DNA of 36,896 nt from an uncultured Acetatifactor sp. Lineage in GTDB: Bacteria; Bacillota; Clostridia; Lachnospirales; Lachnospiraceae. The stretch is from positions 77,113-114,008 of the forward strand of contig CAJTZD010000005.1 in the NCBI GenBank assembly GCA_910584235.1, written 5' to 3'. A program made the translations under genes and the position numbers. Below are positions 7,421 to 16,488 of the stretch, one piece after another. The stretch's first letter is position 1; each line of letters starts with the position of its first letter. The notes beneath the pieces were generated by a model that ran no database searches, was not told the origin of the DNA, and was given only the letters and a program-made list of their open reading frames with translations.

Positions 7421-8734
7421 GATTCTTTGCATATGCTCCCGTATCTTCGCCTCATAGCCGTTGCCGGAGGGCTTGTAGAATTCTCTTCCGTCCAGCTCAT
7501 AGGGCAGATATTGCTGCCTGACATAATGATTGGGATAGTCGTGGGCATATTTATATCCGGTACCCCGGCCCAGCTTTGCAGCCCCCTTGTAATGGGCATC
7601 CTGCAGATGAGCGGGAATGGGCAGGTTTCCGGTGCGCCCTACCTCTTCCATGGCCGCAGAAATAGCGTTGCATGCAGCGTTGCTCTTCGGAGCGCTGGCC
7701 ACATAAGCCGCAGCCTGGGCTAAAATGATCTGGGCCTCCGGCATGCCGATGCGCTCTACGGCCAGAGAGGCATTGGTGGCCACCACCAATGCCTGGGGAT
7801 CCGCATTTCCCACGTCTTCCGCGGCGCAGATCATGATGCGTCTGGCCACAAAGGCAACATTTTCTCCCGCATAAAGCATCCGGGCAAGATAATACACAGC
7901 CGCATCCGGGTCGGAGCCCCGCATGCTTTTGATAAATGCGGAAATGGTATCATAATGGTTGTCCCCTGACTTATCATACCGGGCCGCCCGTTTCTGAATG
8001 CACTCCTGCGCCACATCCAGGGTGATGTGAATCTTGCCGTCTTCGCTGCGTCCTGTACTCATGATCCCCAGTTCTATGGCATTCAGTGCATGTCTGGCAT
8101 CTCCGCCGGAGATGTCCGCCAAAAAGTCCAGAGCATCCTCGTCAATCACCGCGCCGTAAGCCCCCATGCCCCGGTCCGTGTCACAGACTGCCTTTCTTAA
8201 GAGCTCCCTGACCGCTTCCACGGGAATGGGCTTCAGTTCAAAAATGATGGAGCGGGACAGCAATGCCCCGTTCACCTCAAAATAGGGATTCTCCGTGGTA
8301 GCGCCTATCAATATGACAGTCCCGTCTTCCACAAAGGGCAGCAGATAGTCCTGCTGGGCCTTGTTGAAGCGATGTATCTCATCGATAAAGAGAATGGTCC
8401 GCTTTCCGTACATCCCCTGGATTTCCTTGGCTTTTGCCACCACTTCCTCCATGTCTTTCTTGCCGGCTACCGTGGCGTTGATCTGGGTAAATTCGGCGCT
8501 GGTGGTGCTGGCGATAACCTTTGCCAAAGTAGTCTTGCCGGTGCCGGGAGGCCCATAGAAGATTACGGAACTGATCTTATCCGCCTTGATGGCCCGATAG
8601 AGCAGCTTATCCCTGCCGATGATATGCTCCTGCCCCACTACCTCCTCCAGCGTCCGGGGACGCATTCTGGCCGCCAGGGGAGCCTCTTTTTCCATGTCGC
8701 TGCTTCTCATATAGTCAAATATATTCATGTCCAT
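7400..8734 (-). CDS. rarA: Replication-associated recombination protein A (RarA/MgsA AAA ATPase)
   Basis: RarA is a clamp-loader-like AAA+ ATPase that acts at stalled replication forks (the WRNIP1/Mgs1 family). The Walker A is GPPGTGKTT, Walker B is LFIDEIHRFNKAQQD, sensor 1 is GATTENPYFEVN, and the arginine-finger region is LLSRSIIFEL. The C-terminal tetramerisation region contains SGDNHYDTISAFIKSMRGSDPDAAVYYLARML. The frame opens with a GTG at 8755 that overlaps the stop of the NYN-domain gene. I give the internal ATG at 8734 (MDMNIFDYMR), which matches RarA N-termini better, but the start is uncertain. The overlap implies translational coupling with the NYN gene. Confidence 0.95.
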   Translation of the reverse strand: MDMNIFDYMRSSDMEKEAPLAARMRPRTLEEVVGQEHIIGRDKLLYRAIKADKISSVIFYGPPGTGKTTLAKVIASTTSAEFTQINATVAGKKDMEEVVAKAKEIQGMYGKRTILFIDEIHRFNKAQQDYLLPFVEDGTVILIGATTENPYFEVNGALLSRSIIFELKPIPVEAVRELLRKAVCDTDRGMGAYGAVIDEDALDFLADISGGDARHALNAIELGIMSTGRSEDGKIHITLDVAQECIQKRAARYDKSGDNHYDTISAFIKSMRGSDPDAAVYYLARMLYAGENVAFVARRIMICAAEDVGNADPQALVVATNASLAVERIGMPEAQIILAQAAAYVASAPKSNAACNAISAAMEEVGRTGNLPIPAHLQDAHYKGAAKLGRGTGYKYAHDYPNHYVRQQYLPYELDGREFYKPSGNGYEAKIREHMQRIKREAQE

Positions 8735-8751
8735 GCCGTTTTCTATCGCCC

Positions 8752-9786
8752 TCACCGTTTCAAATACACCTCGTTCTCATGGACAGTGACAGAGCTTAGG
8801 CTCCTTAAGAAGCTGGAAATCCGGCTGTAGCCGAACTGCTTAAAGTCCAGCTGTTTGTACTTCTTATGCAGTTCGTCGTTGAGACTGGCCAGATTCTCCA
8901 CCATGCCCCCGTTCTTTTCGATCATACGGCAGATTTCCCGTTCCAGTTCCTCCTTGGTCAGAGTGGAACGACGCTCTACATAGTACTGGTTGCTGATCTT
9001 CTTTACATGGAGGTCGGTAAGCTCCTGGTCTATCATGGTGCTCAGCTTGGAATATCCGTAATTTCGTACATCAAAATCCGAAAATTTATCATTCAGCCGG
9101 TTCCCCAGCTGGGCCAGGTCCACATGCTTCCCGCCGTTCTCATTGATCAGGGTAAGGATCACCTGGCGCACCTCCGCCAGCGAAGTCACATTCTGTTCGT
9201 CAGGGGAAGCGCCATCTGTCTGGCCGCCATATCCTCCGTACCCGCCTGACCTGGAGCCCTTTTCGCTGGAGACACTGCGCTCTTCCGATGTGCTCCCCGC
9301 TCTGGCCAAAACGCCCTCCTCGATATTCTGCTCCGCCACCAGGTTCAGGTGGATGAAGCGGTTGCAGGCGCGGGTCAGTGCCAGGGGCGTCTTGGATTCC
9401 CCCATGCCCAGCACGAACATGTTCTCCTCCCGCAAACGCATGGCCAGCCTGGTGAAGTCGCTGTCGCTGGTGACCAGGCAGAAGCCCTGGACTTTATTCT
9501 TATAGAGGATATCCATTGCATCGATGACCATGGCCATATCCGTGGCATTCTTTCCCGTGGTATAGGAAAACTGCTGCACCGGCATGATGGAATATTCCAG
9601 CAGCATGCCCTCGGACCAGCCGTTCCCTCTGGACCAGTTGCCGTAGATGCGCCTGTAGCTGGTGGAGCCGTATTTCTCCAGCTCCTCAAATATGGTCACT
9701 GCGTACTTCGAGCTGATATTGTCGGCATCGATGAGCACCGCGAACTGCATCTTCTCATTGGACATGGACTCCATGATCTCTTCCAT
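8752..9786 (-). CDS. NYN-domain protein with two OST-HTH/LOTUS domains (LabA/MARF1-like)
   Basis: The 344-residue protein joins an N-terminal NYN (PIN-like) nuclease fold to two OST-HTH/LOTUS modules. The NYN domain is at about residues 13-160, with acidic residues in VLIDADNIS, GKNATDMAMVIDAMD and VTSDSDFTRLA that would bind metal. The LOTUS modules are at about 200-265 (LAQLGNRLNDKFSDFDVRNYG) and 275-340 (LASLNDELHKKYKQLDFKQFG). A glycine- and serine-rich linker separates the halves. LOTUS domains bind RNA, including G-rich or quadruplex RNA, in other systems. The family suggests RNA cleavage, but the bacterial role is not established. The start follows GGGGA. Its stop overlaps the rarA frame, so the two are probably expressed together. 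Confidence 0.9.
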   Translation of the reverse strand: MEEIMESMSNEKMQFAVLIDADNISSKYAVTIFEELEKYGSTSYRRIYGNWSRGNGWSEGMLLEYSIMPVQQFSYTTGKNATDMAMVIDAMDILYKNKVQGFCLVTSDSDFTRLAMRLREENMFVLGMGESKTPLALTRACNRFIHLNLVAEQNIEEGVLARAGSTSEERSVSSEKGSRSGGYGGYGGQTDGASPDEQNVTSLAEVRQVILTLINENGGKHVDLAQLGNRLNDKFSDFDVRNYGYSKLSTMIDQELTDLHVKKISNQYYVERRSTLTKEELEREICRMIEKNGGMVENLASLNDELHKKYKQLDFKQFGYSRISSFLRSLSSVTVHENEVYLKR

Positions 9787-9903
9787 AAATTCCCCATACC
9801 TTTCCGTAAACCCTGTTTTCTAAAAAGTATAACACATCCCCGGGCTTTTTTCTATCTTTTTCTCTTCCCTGCTCAAACTTGCCCTGCTGTCTCCCCGGAC
9901 AAA

Positions 9904-10458
9904 CTATCTGGTCCAGTATCCGTCGTAAGCAAAGCCGGTCTTTCCCACCAGAAAATGTTCGGACCTGGTAAATCCGGCCCTTTGGATGGCTTTCTGCCTT
10001 TCCACCGCATATATGGGTGCTTTTGTCAGAATTCCTTTACATCCCAGCAGCTCCTGCATGTGGGGAATGATAAGCGCGGTGATGTCATACAGGGCATCCT
10101 CTGTTTCATAGCCGCTTCCCACATCGATTCTCAGGATTCCCATGTTGTTGAAAGGATCCTGTGAAACCCTCCGGCAAAGTTCAACGGTTCCCACCACGGC
10201 GGATGTTCCTTTATCCACAATGGAAAGTCTGGCAAACCAGCCGTTTTCATAGGAATATTTCCAGAAATCAAGGGCCTGTGCCATCCTTTCTTTGGTGGCA
10301 TAATAGAAATTATCTCCGTCGCAGTTATCGCTGTTAAAGAACGGCAGGGCATTTTTATCACTGTAGACCTTTAGCAGATCGTCGCAATCCTTGTCTTCCA
10401 CCGCTCTCAGCAGAAATCTCTCGTTTTCCAATACAGGACATTTTTCATAAATATGCAT
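9904..10458 (-). CDS. GNAT family N-acetyltransferase
   Basis: The 184-residue protein has the layout of RimJ/RimL-type GNAT enzymes. An N-terminal substrate strand set (ENERFLLRAVEDKDCDDLLKVYSD) is followed by a central AVVGTVELCRR strand, an acetyl-CoA region (IDVGSGYETEDALYDITALIIPHMQELLGCKGILTKAP), and an AIQRAGFTRSEHFLV C-terminus. The usual QxxGxG/A loop is replaced by GSGYETED, so acetyl-CoA binding may be atypical. The acceptor is unknown. The start follows GGGAG. It stands alone between sbcC and the NYN-rarA pair. Confidence 0.88.
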   Translation of the reverse strand: MHIYEKCPVLENERFLLRAVEDKDCDDLLKVYSDKNALPFFNSDNCDGDNFYYATKERMAQALDFWKYSYENGWFARLSIVDKGTSAVVGTVELCRRVSQDPFNNMGILRIDVGSGYETEDALYDITALIIPHMQELLGCKGILTKAPIYAVERQKAIQRAGFTRSEHFLVGKTGFAYDGYWTR

Positions 10459-10529
10459 ACTTTGCTCCCTTTCCGTCTTTCGTCATTCTGTATTCATTTG
10501 TTCCCCGGGGTATCCGGAGGTCCTCCCCC

Positions 10530-13500
10530 TCAGGGCTGCACGGACACTTTGCTGCCCACTCCGTCCCGGTCCCGGTATTTGGTGACTACGATTTTTCTGT
10601 CTATACGCTCTTTGAGCTCGGACACATGGGAGATAATGCCCACCAGGCGGTTACCCTCGGTCAGCTGTTGCAGGGCTTTCATGGCCTGTCCCAGGGCCTC
10701 CCCGTCCAGGGAGCCGAAGCCCTCGTCCACAAACATACTGTCCATTCGGATGCCTCCTGCATGGGACTGGATCTCGTCCGCCAGTCCAAGGGCAAGAGAC
10801 AAGGAGGCCTGGAACGATTCTCCTCCGGACAGAGTTTTCACACTGCGCTCCGTGGCATTGTAATGGTCGATAACCTCAAGTTCCAGTCCGGCCTTTTTGC
10901 TGCGGTTACCGCCCTCCTGCTGGCGCTTCAGCTCATACTGACCGCTGCTCATGGTCAGCAGGCGCAGATTCGCCCGACGGATGATACGGTCGAAATAGGT
11001 CATCTGAATATAAGTCTCCAGCTCTATCTTCTGCTTGCCGCTTAAGTTGCCGCCCGCAGTGTCCGCCAGGGAGCGCATCCATATATATCTCTTTTCCACC
11101 GCCGCGATCTCATCCCGCCTGCTTCTCACCTTGTCTAAGATGTCCCGGTTTCTGGAAAGCGCTGCGTACTTCCGGTTTCTTTTTTCGGTCAGCTCCCTTT
11201 TTTCCTGCTGTCTTTCCTCTCTCTGCGCTGTCACTTCCCCTATGTCCGGCAGCCTTCCCTCCCCCGCTGTGCCAATCTGTCTGCGAATCGTATCCATTGC
11301 TTTATCAAGGCCTTCCATGCGGATACGGCACTGCGTCAGGTCTTGCTGTGCTGTTTGGTAAGCCTCCTCCAGCGTTTCCTTCCGACTTCTGTACAGGGAG
11401 ACGCTCTCCACTGTCTGCTCTCTCGTAGCGTTCCCAAGCTGCCTGGCAAGGACATCCATCTGCTTTCTTCTCTCTGCATTCTCCGCCGCTTTCCTTGCCA
11501 GGTTCAGCTCGGTCCTGCGGATCTCCTCTGACAACTCCTTTTTCTGCGCCTCTTTCCGGGGAATGCTCTGCTCCAGAACCTGCCGCCTTGCCAGCTGCGT
11601 CCGATTTCTCCTGACGGCTTCCTCTGACAGCCGCAGCATCTCTGACAGCTTCTTTAGCGCCTCCGCGGCAGCTTCCCGCAGCTTTGCTTCCTCCGACGGG
11701 CTATCTGCCGGAAATTCCACAGACCCGGAAGCGTAGTCCTCCTCTTTTCGGCTCCCGTAAAAAGCGGTCAGGCTCTCTTGCAGCTGTGCGGCCTTTTCCG
11801 CTTTTCTGCTCAGAATTCCCGCAAGTTCCTTTTCCTGTTCCCCAAGCAGCGTCCGGTTCTGTGACAGTTCCTCTTCTCCCTGCCGCCTGTCCGCTTCCAA
11901 CTGCTCCCGGAGCGCGATATCGTCCAAAAGCTGCTTCTTCCATTCTGCCAGTGCAAGGAGACAGCTTTCCGTCCGCCTCCCGTATAAGGAAGCTTCCTCT
12001 TTCAAATCACCTGTTCCAAATGCATCACCTTTACAAACAATCTGCTTTATGGGAGCTTCTTTTAACAATTCCAAATCGGATATCTGCCCATATGTCTCAA
12101 ACAGCTTGTTCGCCTCTTTCAAAGACATTTTTGTCTTCTCCAGTTCCTCAGCCAATTGTCTTTCCGCGGCTTCCCTGCGTCCCCGTAGGGAAGCCGCCTG
12201 CTCCCTGGCCTCTGCCGTCTCTTCCTCCAGCTGACGCCTCTGCTGTTTTACCTGGGCCATGTGCCTTTCCAGCGCATCCAATCTCTTTCCGGCGGCCTCC
12301 GCCTGGTTCAGCCTGTTTAAGCTTCTCTCGTATACCTGCTGCAGACAGGAGGACACTTGATCTGTCGTCCATTCCCTATGGGGCATATCCTGTACAAACC
12401 CATTTGGCTCCTGCACTGCCTCTTTTGGCAGTTCTGCCAAGAATCTCTCCCACTGTCCCTGCCGCTCGCCAAACCGGTTTTTCGCCGTATTCAGCTGAAG
12501 CAACGTATCCTGCTTCTTCTGCTCCAGACTTTTTTGGCTTGGTCCCATAGCTTTCAGCTTGACCTCCAGCTCCTCTTTCAGACGGCATGCGCGCTCAGCC
12601 TCTTCATTCTCAATTTGAAAGCCTTGCTCCAAAATCTTTATTCTATTTGATACTTCATTTATAATCTCATAGAATCTTACTATTTCCTCTTTCAAAGCAG
12701 AATCTGCCTTGTCCTGGCTCTCAGCTTCCCATTGCCCGCTTCCCGGCCCGAATCTCAGGCTGTTTTGTCCCTCTTCCTGCACCCGGAGTATCTCCATGCG
12801 AAGCACTTCCCCTGCTGTATCTTTCGTCCGGCAAAGCTGTCCGCTCAGCTGCTCCTTTAGGTACCCGGCCTTTTCACTGAGCCGCTCCGCTCTGGCCTCA
12901 GCGGCGGACAGTTCTTTCTTTCCCCTGTCCAACTGCGTCTTTTGAGGCACGGCTTCCGGCACTTGCGCCGGCGAGGGATGATGTACGGAACCGCACACCG
13001 GGCATGCCACACCCTCCTCCAGCCCTCTGGCCAGAAGTCCTGCCTGGGCATCCAGAAAAGCCCGCTCCATTTTCCGGTAAGCCTCTCCAAGCCGCTGCTT
13101 TTCCTCCGCAGCAGCCTGATACTGTTCTCTGACACGGAAAAGTTCCCCCTGAATTTGTTCAAGCTTCTCTGTCTCCGAGGACAGCCTTGCCAAAGCAGCG
13201 TCCGCTTCCCGCAGTTTCTCCAGGCGCTGCTTCGCAATGAGTCTCCTGGCCTGTACGTCTCCAAAAGCCTCCCATTCCTCCTGGCAGCGGTTCCATTCTT
13301 TCTGACAGGCATCCCAGCGGGCACACACTCTCTCATATGCCTTTTCCAAAGTCCGCAAAGTCTCTCCCGATGTCTGCACCGCCTCTGCCTGCTCCCTGCA
13401 GGCCTGCAGCCTCTGCCCGGCTTCCTCCGTCTCATGGCGGCACAGCAGTATAGCTTCTTTGCTGTCTTTGAGAGAACTATGTTCCTTTTCGCATTCCTCT

Positions 13501-15047
13501 TCTTCCCGGGCAAGCTCCTGGCTGCGGTCGGAGAATCCTTTCAAAGCTGACCTGACCTGCTCTTCCTCTTGGGCCGCCGTTTTCCTCTCTCTTTCGCGTA
13601 TCCGCCAGGATTCCTGCCGGCCCGCCAAGTGCTCCGCCGTCTGCTCCACCGCGGCCAGAATGCCCTCCCGATTCCCCAGTACTTCTGCTTTTTTCTGATT
13701 CTGCGCAATCCATTCCGAAAGCGCCTGCTGTCTATTCCGACTTCCGGCAACGGCTTGCTCCGCCATGCTCTGCTGCCGCGTCTCCCGGGCCAGTCCGTCG
13801 CCGGATCGCCGCAGTTCCTGCTGCCAGCGCAGGATATCGCTCTTTTCGCCCTCCAGGCGTACTTTCTCTTCCCCTGCCCCTGCAAGAAGCCCATACTCCT
13901 CCTGCTCCTCCTGCAGAGCGGCCTCCAGGGCCTGTTTCTTACTTTCCAAGTCCTCCCTGCGTCTCTTTTGGCAGGCAATTTCCCCCTCCCCTGCCTGCCA
14001 GGCCTCCTGATTCTCATCCAGGCTATCGAACTTCTCCAGATTCTTCAAAGCAGCCTGAATCCGCTCTTCCAGCCCGGCGCAGGCCTCACGGTCTTTACCT
14101 GCCTGTTCTAAGAGAGCCTCTTTCTTTGTAAACTCTGCCTGCAATTCCTCCCGTTTCTTCTGATTTTCCAGAAGCTCACGCTGCTGCTCTTCCCTGTGCC
14201 GGATCTTTACCATAAGCTGATCTTTCCCGCGAATTTCTCCGTCCAGCCCCTCGATCTGCCCGTCCATGGCTTCCAGGGCAGTCTCATCTTCCGTGCACAG
14301 CAGAGCCAATAGCTCCAGCCCCTCTTCCACTCTGCCGTCAAATTTGCTTTTCCGCAGCATTTCAAGACGGCTGCCGGCTCCCCCGGCGGAACCGCCCTGG
14401 CAGTCGATGCCCTCCATATACTGGTTCATACTGCGCTTCAGCTCTTCGTACCTGTCTTTTTCAAGCTTTACATCCGCCTTTAACTGTTCCTGAATCCGCT
14501 GGTAAAGGCCTGTGCCGAAAATCTGCCGGAAGATATCTCCCCGCTCCTCCGTCCCCGCGAACAGCAGCTTCTGGAAATCCCCCTGGGCTATCATGGCGAT
14601 CTGGGTGAACTGTTTTCGGTCCAGCCCGATGAGCTCCGTCACGGCCTTTGTCACATCCGTTACCTTTGTGACGGGAGCCCTGCCGTCCGGATAGGTCAGC
14701 TGTGCATCCGCTCTCTGAAGCGTATAGCCGCTGCCGCGGCCCTTGGGCCTCATGTATTCCGGATTACGTTTTACCGTATATTCTTTTCCCCGGTAGGCAA
14801 AGGTGTATTCCACATAGGTGGGGATATTATCTTTTGCGTATTTGCTGCGGAACATGTCCGATTGCCGCACGTCCCCACTGGCTTCCCCGTACAGCGCAAA
14901 AACTATGGCGTCAAAAATCGTGGTCTTGCCCGCTCCGGTGTCCCCGGTGATCAGGTAAAGTCCCTGTCCTTTGAAGCTGCGAAAATCAATTTCCGTTCTG
15001 TCCGCATAGGGACCGAAAGCGCTTATGATCAATTGTAACGGTTTCAT
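10530..15047 (-). CDS. sbcC: Exonuclease SbcC (Rad50-like ATPase), unusually long
   Basis: SbcC is the ATPase and DNA-tether subunit of the SbcCD (Rad50-Mre11) nuclease, which opens hairpins and trims blocked DNA ends. The N-terminal head has Walker A GDTGAGKTTIFDAI and the Q-loop AQGDFQKLL. Two long coiled-coil arms surround a zinc hook CPVC with cysteines 682 and 685. The C-terminal head has the signature LSGGESFQASLSLALGLAD and Walker B SMFVDEGFGSLD. At 1505 residues it is well above the roughly 1050 of E. coli SbcC. The arm after the hook is clearly longer than the one before it. The start follows AGGGG that lies inside the last codons of the preceding small ORF, with 4 bases from its stop to this ATG. 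Confidence 0.96.
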   Translation of the reverse strand: MKPLQLIISAFGPYADRTEIDFRSFKGQGLYLITGDTGAGKTTIFDAIVFALYGEASGDVRQSDMFRSKYAKDNIPTYVEYTFAYRGKEYTVKRNPEYMRPKGRGSGYTLQRADAQLTYPDGRAPVTKVTDVTKAVTELIGLDRKQFTQIAMIAQGDFQKLLFAGTEERGDIFRQIFGTGLYQRIQEQLKADVKLEKDRYEELKRSMNQYMEGIDCQGGSAGGAGSRLEMLRKSKFDGRVEEGLELLALLCTEDETALEAMDGQIEGLDGEIRGKDQLMVKIRHREEQQRELLENQKKREELQAEFTKKEALLEQAGKDREACAGLEERIQAALKNLEKFDSLDENQEAWQAGEGEIACQKRRREDLESKKQALEAALQEEQEEYGLLAGAGEEKVRLEGEKSDILRWQQELRRSGDGLARETRQQSMAEQAVAGSRNRQQALSEWIAQNQKKAEVLGNREGILAAVEQTAEHLAGRQESWRIRERERKTAAQEEEQVRSALKGFSDRSQELAREEEECEKEHSSLKDSKEAILLCRHETEEAGQRLQACREQAEAVQTSGETLRTLEKAYERVCARWDACQKEWNRCQEEWEAFGDVQARRLIAKQRLEKLREADAALARLSSETEKLEQIQGELFRVREQYQAAAEEKQRLGEAYRKMERAFLDAQAGLLARGLEEGVACPVCGSVHHPSPAQVPEAVPQKTQLDRGKKELSAAEARAERLSEKAGYLKEQLSGQLCRTKDTAGEVLRMEILRVQEEGQNSLRFGPGSGQWEAESQDKADSALKEEIVRFYEIINEVSNRIKILEQGFQIENEEAERACRLKEELEVKLKAMGPSQKSLEQKKQDTLLQLNTAKNRFGERQGQWERFLAELPKEAVQEPNGFVQDMPHREWTTDQVSSCLQQVYERSLNRLNQAEAAGKRLDALERHMAQVKQQRRQLEEETAEAREQAASLRGRREAAERQLAEELEKTKMSLKEANKLFETYGQISDLELLKEAPIKQIVCKGDAFGTGDLKEEASLYGRRTESCLLALAEWKKQLLDDIALREQLEADRRQGEEELSQNRTLLGEQEKELAGILSRKAEKAAQLQESLTAFYGSRKEEDYASGSVEFPADSPSEEAKLREAAAEALKKLSEMLRLSEEAVRRNRTQLARRQVLEQSIPRKEAQKKELSEEIRRTELNLARKAAENAERRKQMDVLARQLGNATREQTVESVSLYRSRKETLEEAYQTAQQDLTQCRIRMEGLDKAMDTIRRQIGTAGEGRLPDIGEVTAQREERQQEKRELTEKRNRKYAALSRNRDILDKVRSRRDEIAAVEKRYIWMRSLADTAGGNLSGKQKIELETYIQMTYFDRIIRRANLRLLTMSSGQYELKRQQEGGNRSKKAGLELEVIDHYNATERSVKTLSGGESFQASLSLALGLADEIQSHAGGIRMDSMFVDEGFGSLDGEALGQAMKALQQLTEGNRLVGIISHVSELKERIDRKIVVTKYRDRDGVGSKVSVQP

Positions 15048-15051
15048 CTGT

Positions 15052-15318
15052 CTACCCCTGGCGCGCTATGGCGCACATATCAGATAACAAATCATTTTTG
15101 AATTTATCGTAATCAAATTTGCATTTTGCTTTCATCCGTTTTACTGCCGTCAAGATCATTTCTTTTGTCTGCTCTACTTTCCCGAAACTATCCTCATTAC
15201 GGTATTTTTCAAAATCCATTCTGATTGCTATGCTAACCACACTTTTATTACAAAGAAACTTTATACTTTCTTTCCATTTTCCGCTATCATATATTTCCTG
15301 GGGAGCCGCAACAGGCAT
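15052..15318 (-). CDS. Small protein of unknown function between sbcD and sbcC
   Basis: This 88-residue ORF starts 25 bases after sbcD and ends 4 bases before sbcC, so it is placed as a true operon member. I do not recognise the family. The protein is lysine-rich and mostly helical by eye, with one beta-like stretch (SVVSIAIRMDF) and the C-terminal segment FDYDKFKNDLLSDMCAIARQG. AAAGG precedes the start at a short spacing. The DNA is visibly richer in A and T than the flanking sbc genes, and its codon choice (AAA, GAT, TTT) differs from theirs, which hints at recent acquisition. It might modulate SbcCD or be a remnant of a larger gene; neither can be shown from sequence. Confidence 0.65.
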   Translation of the reverse strand: MPVAAPQEIYDSGKWKESIKFLCNKSVVSIAIRMDFEKYRNEDSFGKVEQTKEMILTAVKRMKAKCKFDYDKFKNDLLSDMCAIARQG

Positions 15319-15343
15319 TATGCCTTTACTCCAGATTCCGATT

Positions 15344-16480
15344 TCACTTCAATCTCTCAATGAGCTTCTCCACATAATCTGTCTGTTCTCGGCTCATGGG
15401 CTGGTTGTTCTGCAGTTCAAAAAACTCCCCGAACAGCTCCAGCTCCGATTTCTGCTCCACCTGCGCTGCGGTGTCCACGCTTCTGTCCTGTCTGGTGCGG
15501 CTGTTGTCATAAATCAGGCGCATCAGGTTGGGATAGACCGTCCGAAGCCGCTGCATGCCGTCCGGGATATCCTCTTCATCCGTCAAAGTGACCTGCACAT
15601 AGTCCTCGGTATTGGTATCCTGCCAGAAAGTTTTGGACATCATTTCCCGATAGGAGCCCCTGATCCTGCGCATGTCCCGCAGGGGCGCTAAGGGCACCGC
15701 GGATATGCTTGTCCGCCCTTTCTCTCTAAGCTCCACCACAGTGACTGATTTCTCCTGGTCAGCCTCGGAAAAGGAGTATTTTAACGGTGTTCCGCAGTAC
15801 CGCACGTTCTCCCTCCCTACGGACTGGGGGCTGTGGATATGTCCCAGGGCCACATAATCAAAGCAGTCAAAAACCGTCCCGTCCACATTGTCCAGGCCGC
15901 CCACCGCCACCTCCTCGGAATCGCAGCGGCCCGCTCCCGTGACAAACTGATGGGCTATGAGGATATTACGTCTTGTGCAGTCTATTCCCATACGTTCCAC
16001 CGCCAGTTCCACCGCCTCCTGATAGCTTTCCGGGGAAGCGCTCTGTATCTCCCCCTCCAGAGCATGGCGGACAATGGCCGGCTTGACAAAGGGGAGCAGA
16101 TAGATTCCGATCTCCCCATAGGCATCTGTCAGAACCTGACAGAAAGCCGTCCCGTCATACACAGGCGACACATACACACCTCTCCCGCTCATAAGCTGCG
16201 CGCCAAAAGCGATCCGCTCCGGCGAATCGTGATTGCCTGCCACCGCAAATACCTTTTTCCCCAAATCCGCAAGACCGGTCAGGAACCAGTCGAACATCTG
16301 CACCGCCTCCGCCGAGGGCACCGGCTTGTCGTAAATATCCCCGGCTATGAGGACGGCATCCACCCGCTTTGCGGCTGCAATGTCCAGTATCTGCTTCAGT
16401 ATATAGTTTTGATCCTCAATCATGGAAAATTCATTGACACGCTTTCCGATATGCAGATCCGAAATATGTAGAAATCTCAT
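15344..16480 (-). CDS. sbcD: Exonuclease SbcD (Mre11-like nuclease subunit)
   Basis: SbcD is the metallophosphoesterase nuclease of the SbcCD complex. The conserved metal-binding motifs are all present: DLHIGK at the N-terminus, AGDIYDKP, GNHDSPER and GHIHSPQ. The C-terminal capping region includes RGSYREMMSK and ends LIERLK. The start at 16480 (MRFLHISDLHIGK) follows AGGGGG. An upstream in-frame start at 16501 would overlap the preceding gene and is less likely. At 378 residues it has normal length. It begins 8 bases after the VanZ-like gene and precedes the small ORF and sbcC. Confidence 0.97.
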   Translation of the reverse strand: MRFLHISDLHIGKRVNEFSMIEDQNYILKQILDIAAAKRVDAVLIAGDIYDKPVPSAEAVQMFDWFLTGLADLGKKVFAVAGNHDSPERIAFGAQLMSGRGVYVSPVYDGTAFCQVLTDAYGEIGIYLLPFVKPAIVRHALEGEIQSASPESYQEAVELAVERMGIDCTRRNILIAHQFVTGAGRCDSEEVAVGGLDNVDGTVFDCFDYVALGHIHSPQSVGRENVRYCGTPLKYSFSEADQEKSVTVVELREKGRTSISAVPLAPLRDMRRIRGSYREMMSKTFWQDTNTEDYVQVTLTDEEDIPDGMQRLRTVYPNLMRLIYDNSRTRQDRSVDTAAQVEQKSELELFGEFFELQNNQPMSREQTDYVEKLIERLK

Positions 16481-16488
16481 GCGGCCCC

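Noticed and set aside
11684..12550. 288-codon plus-strand frame inside sbcC
   Set aside because: Low-complexity Pro/Ser/Leu sequence opposite the coiled-coil region of sbcC. It is a shadow.
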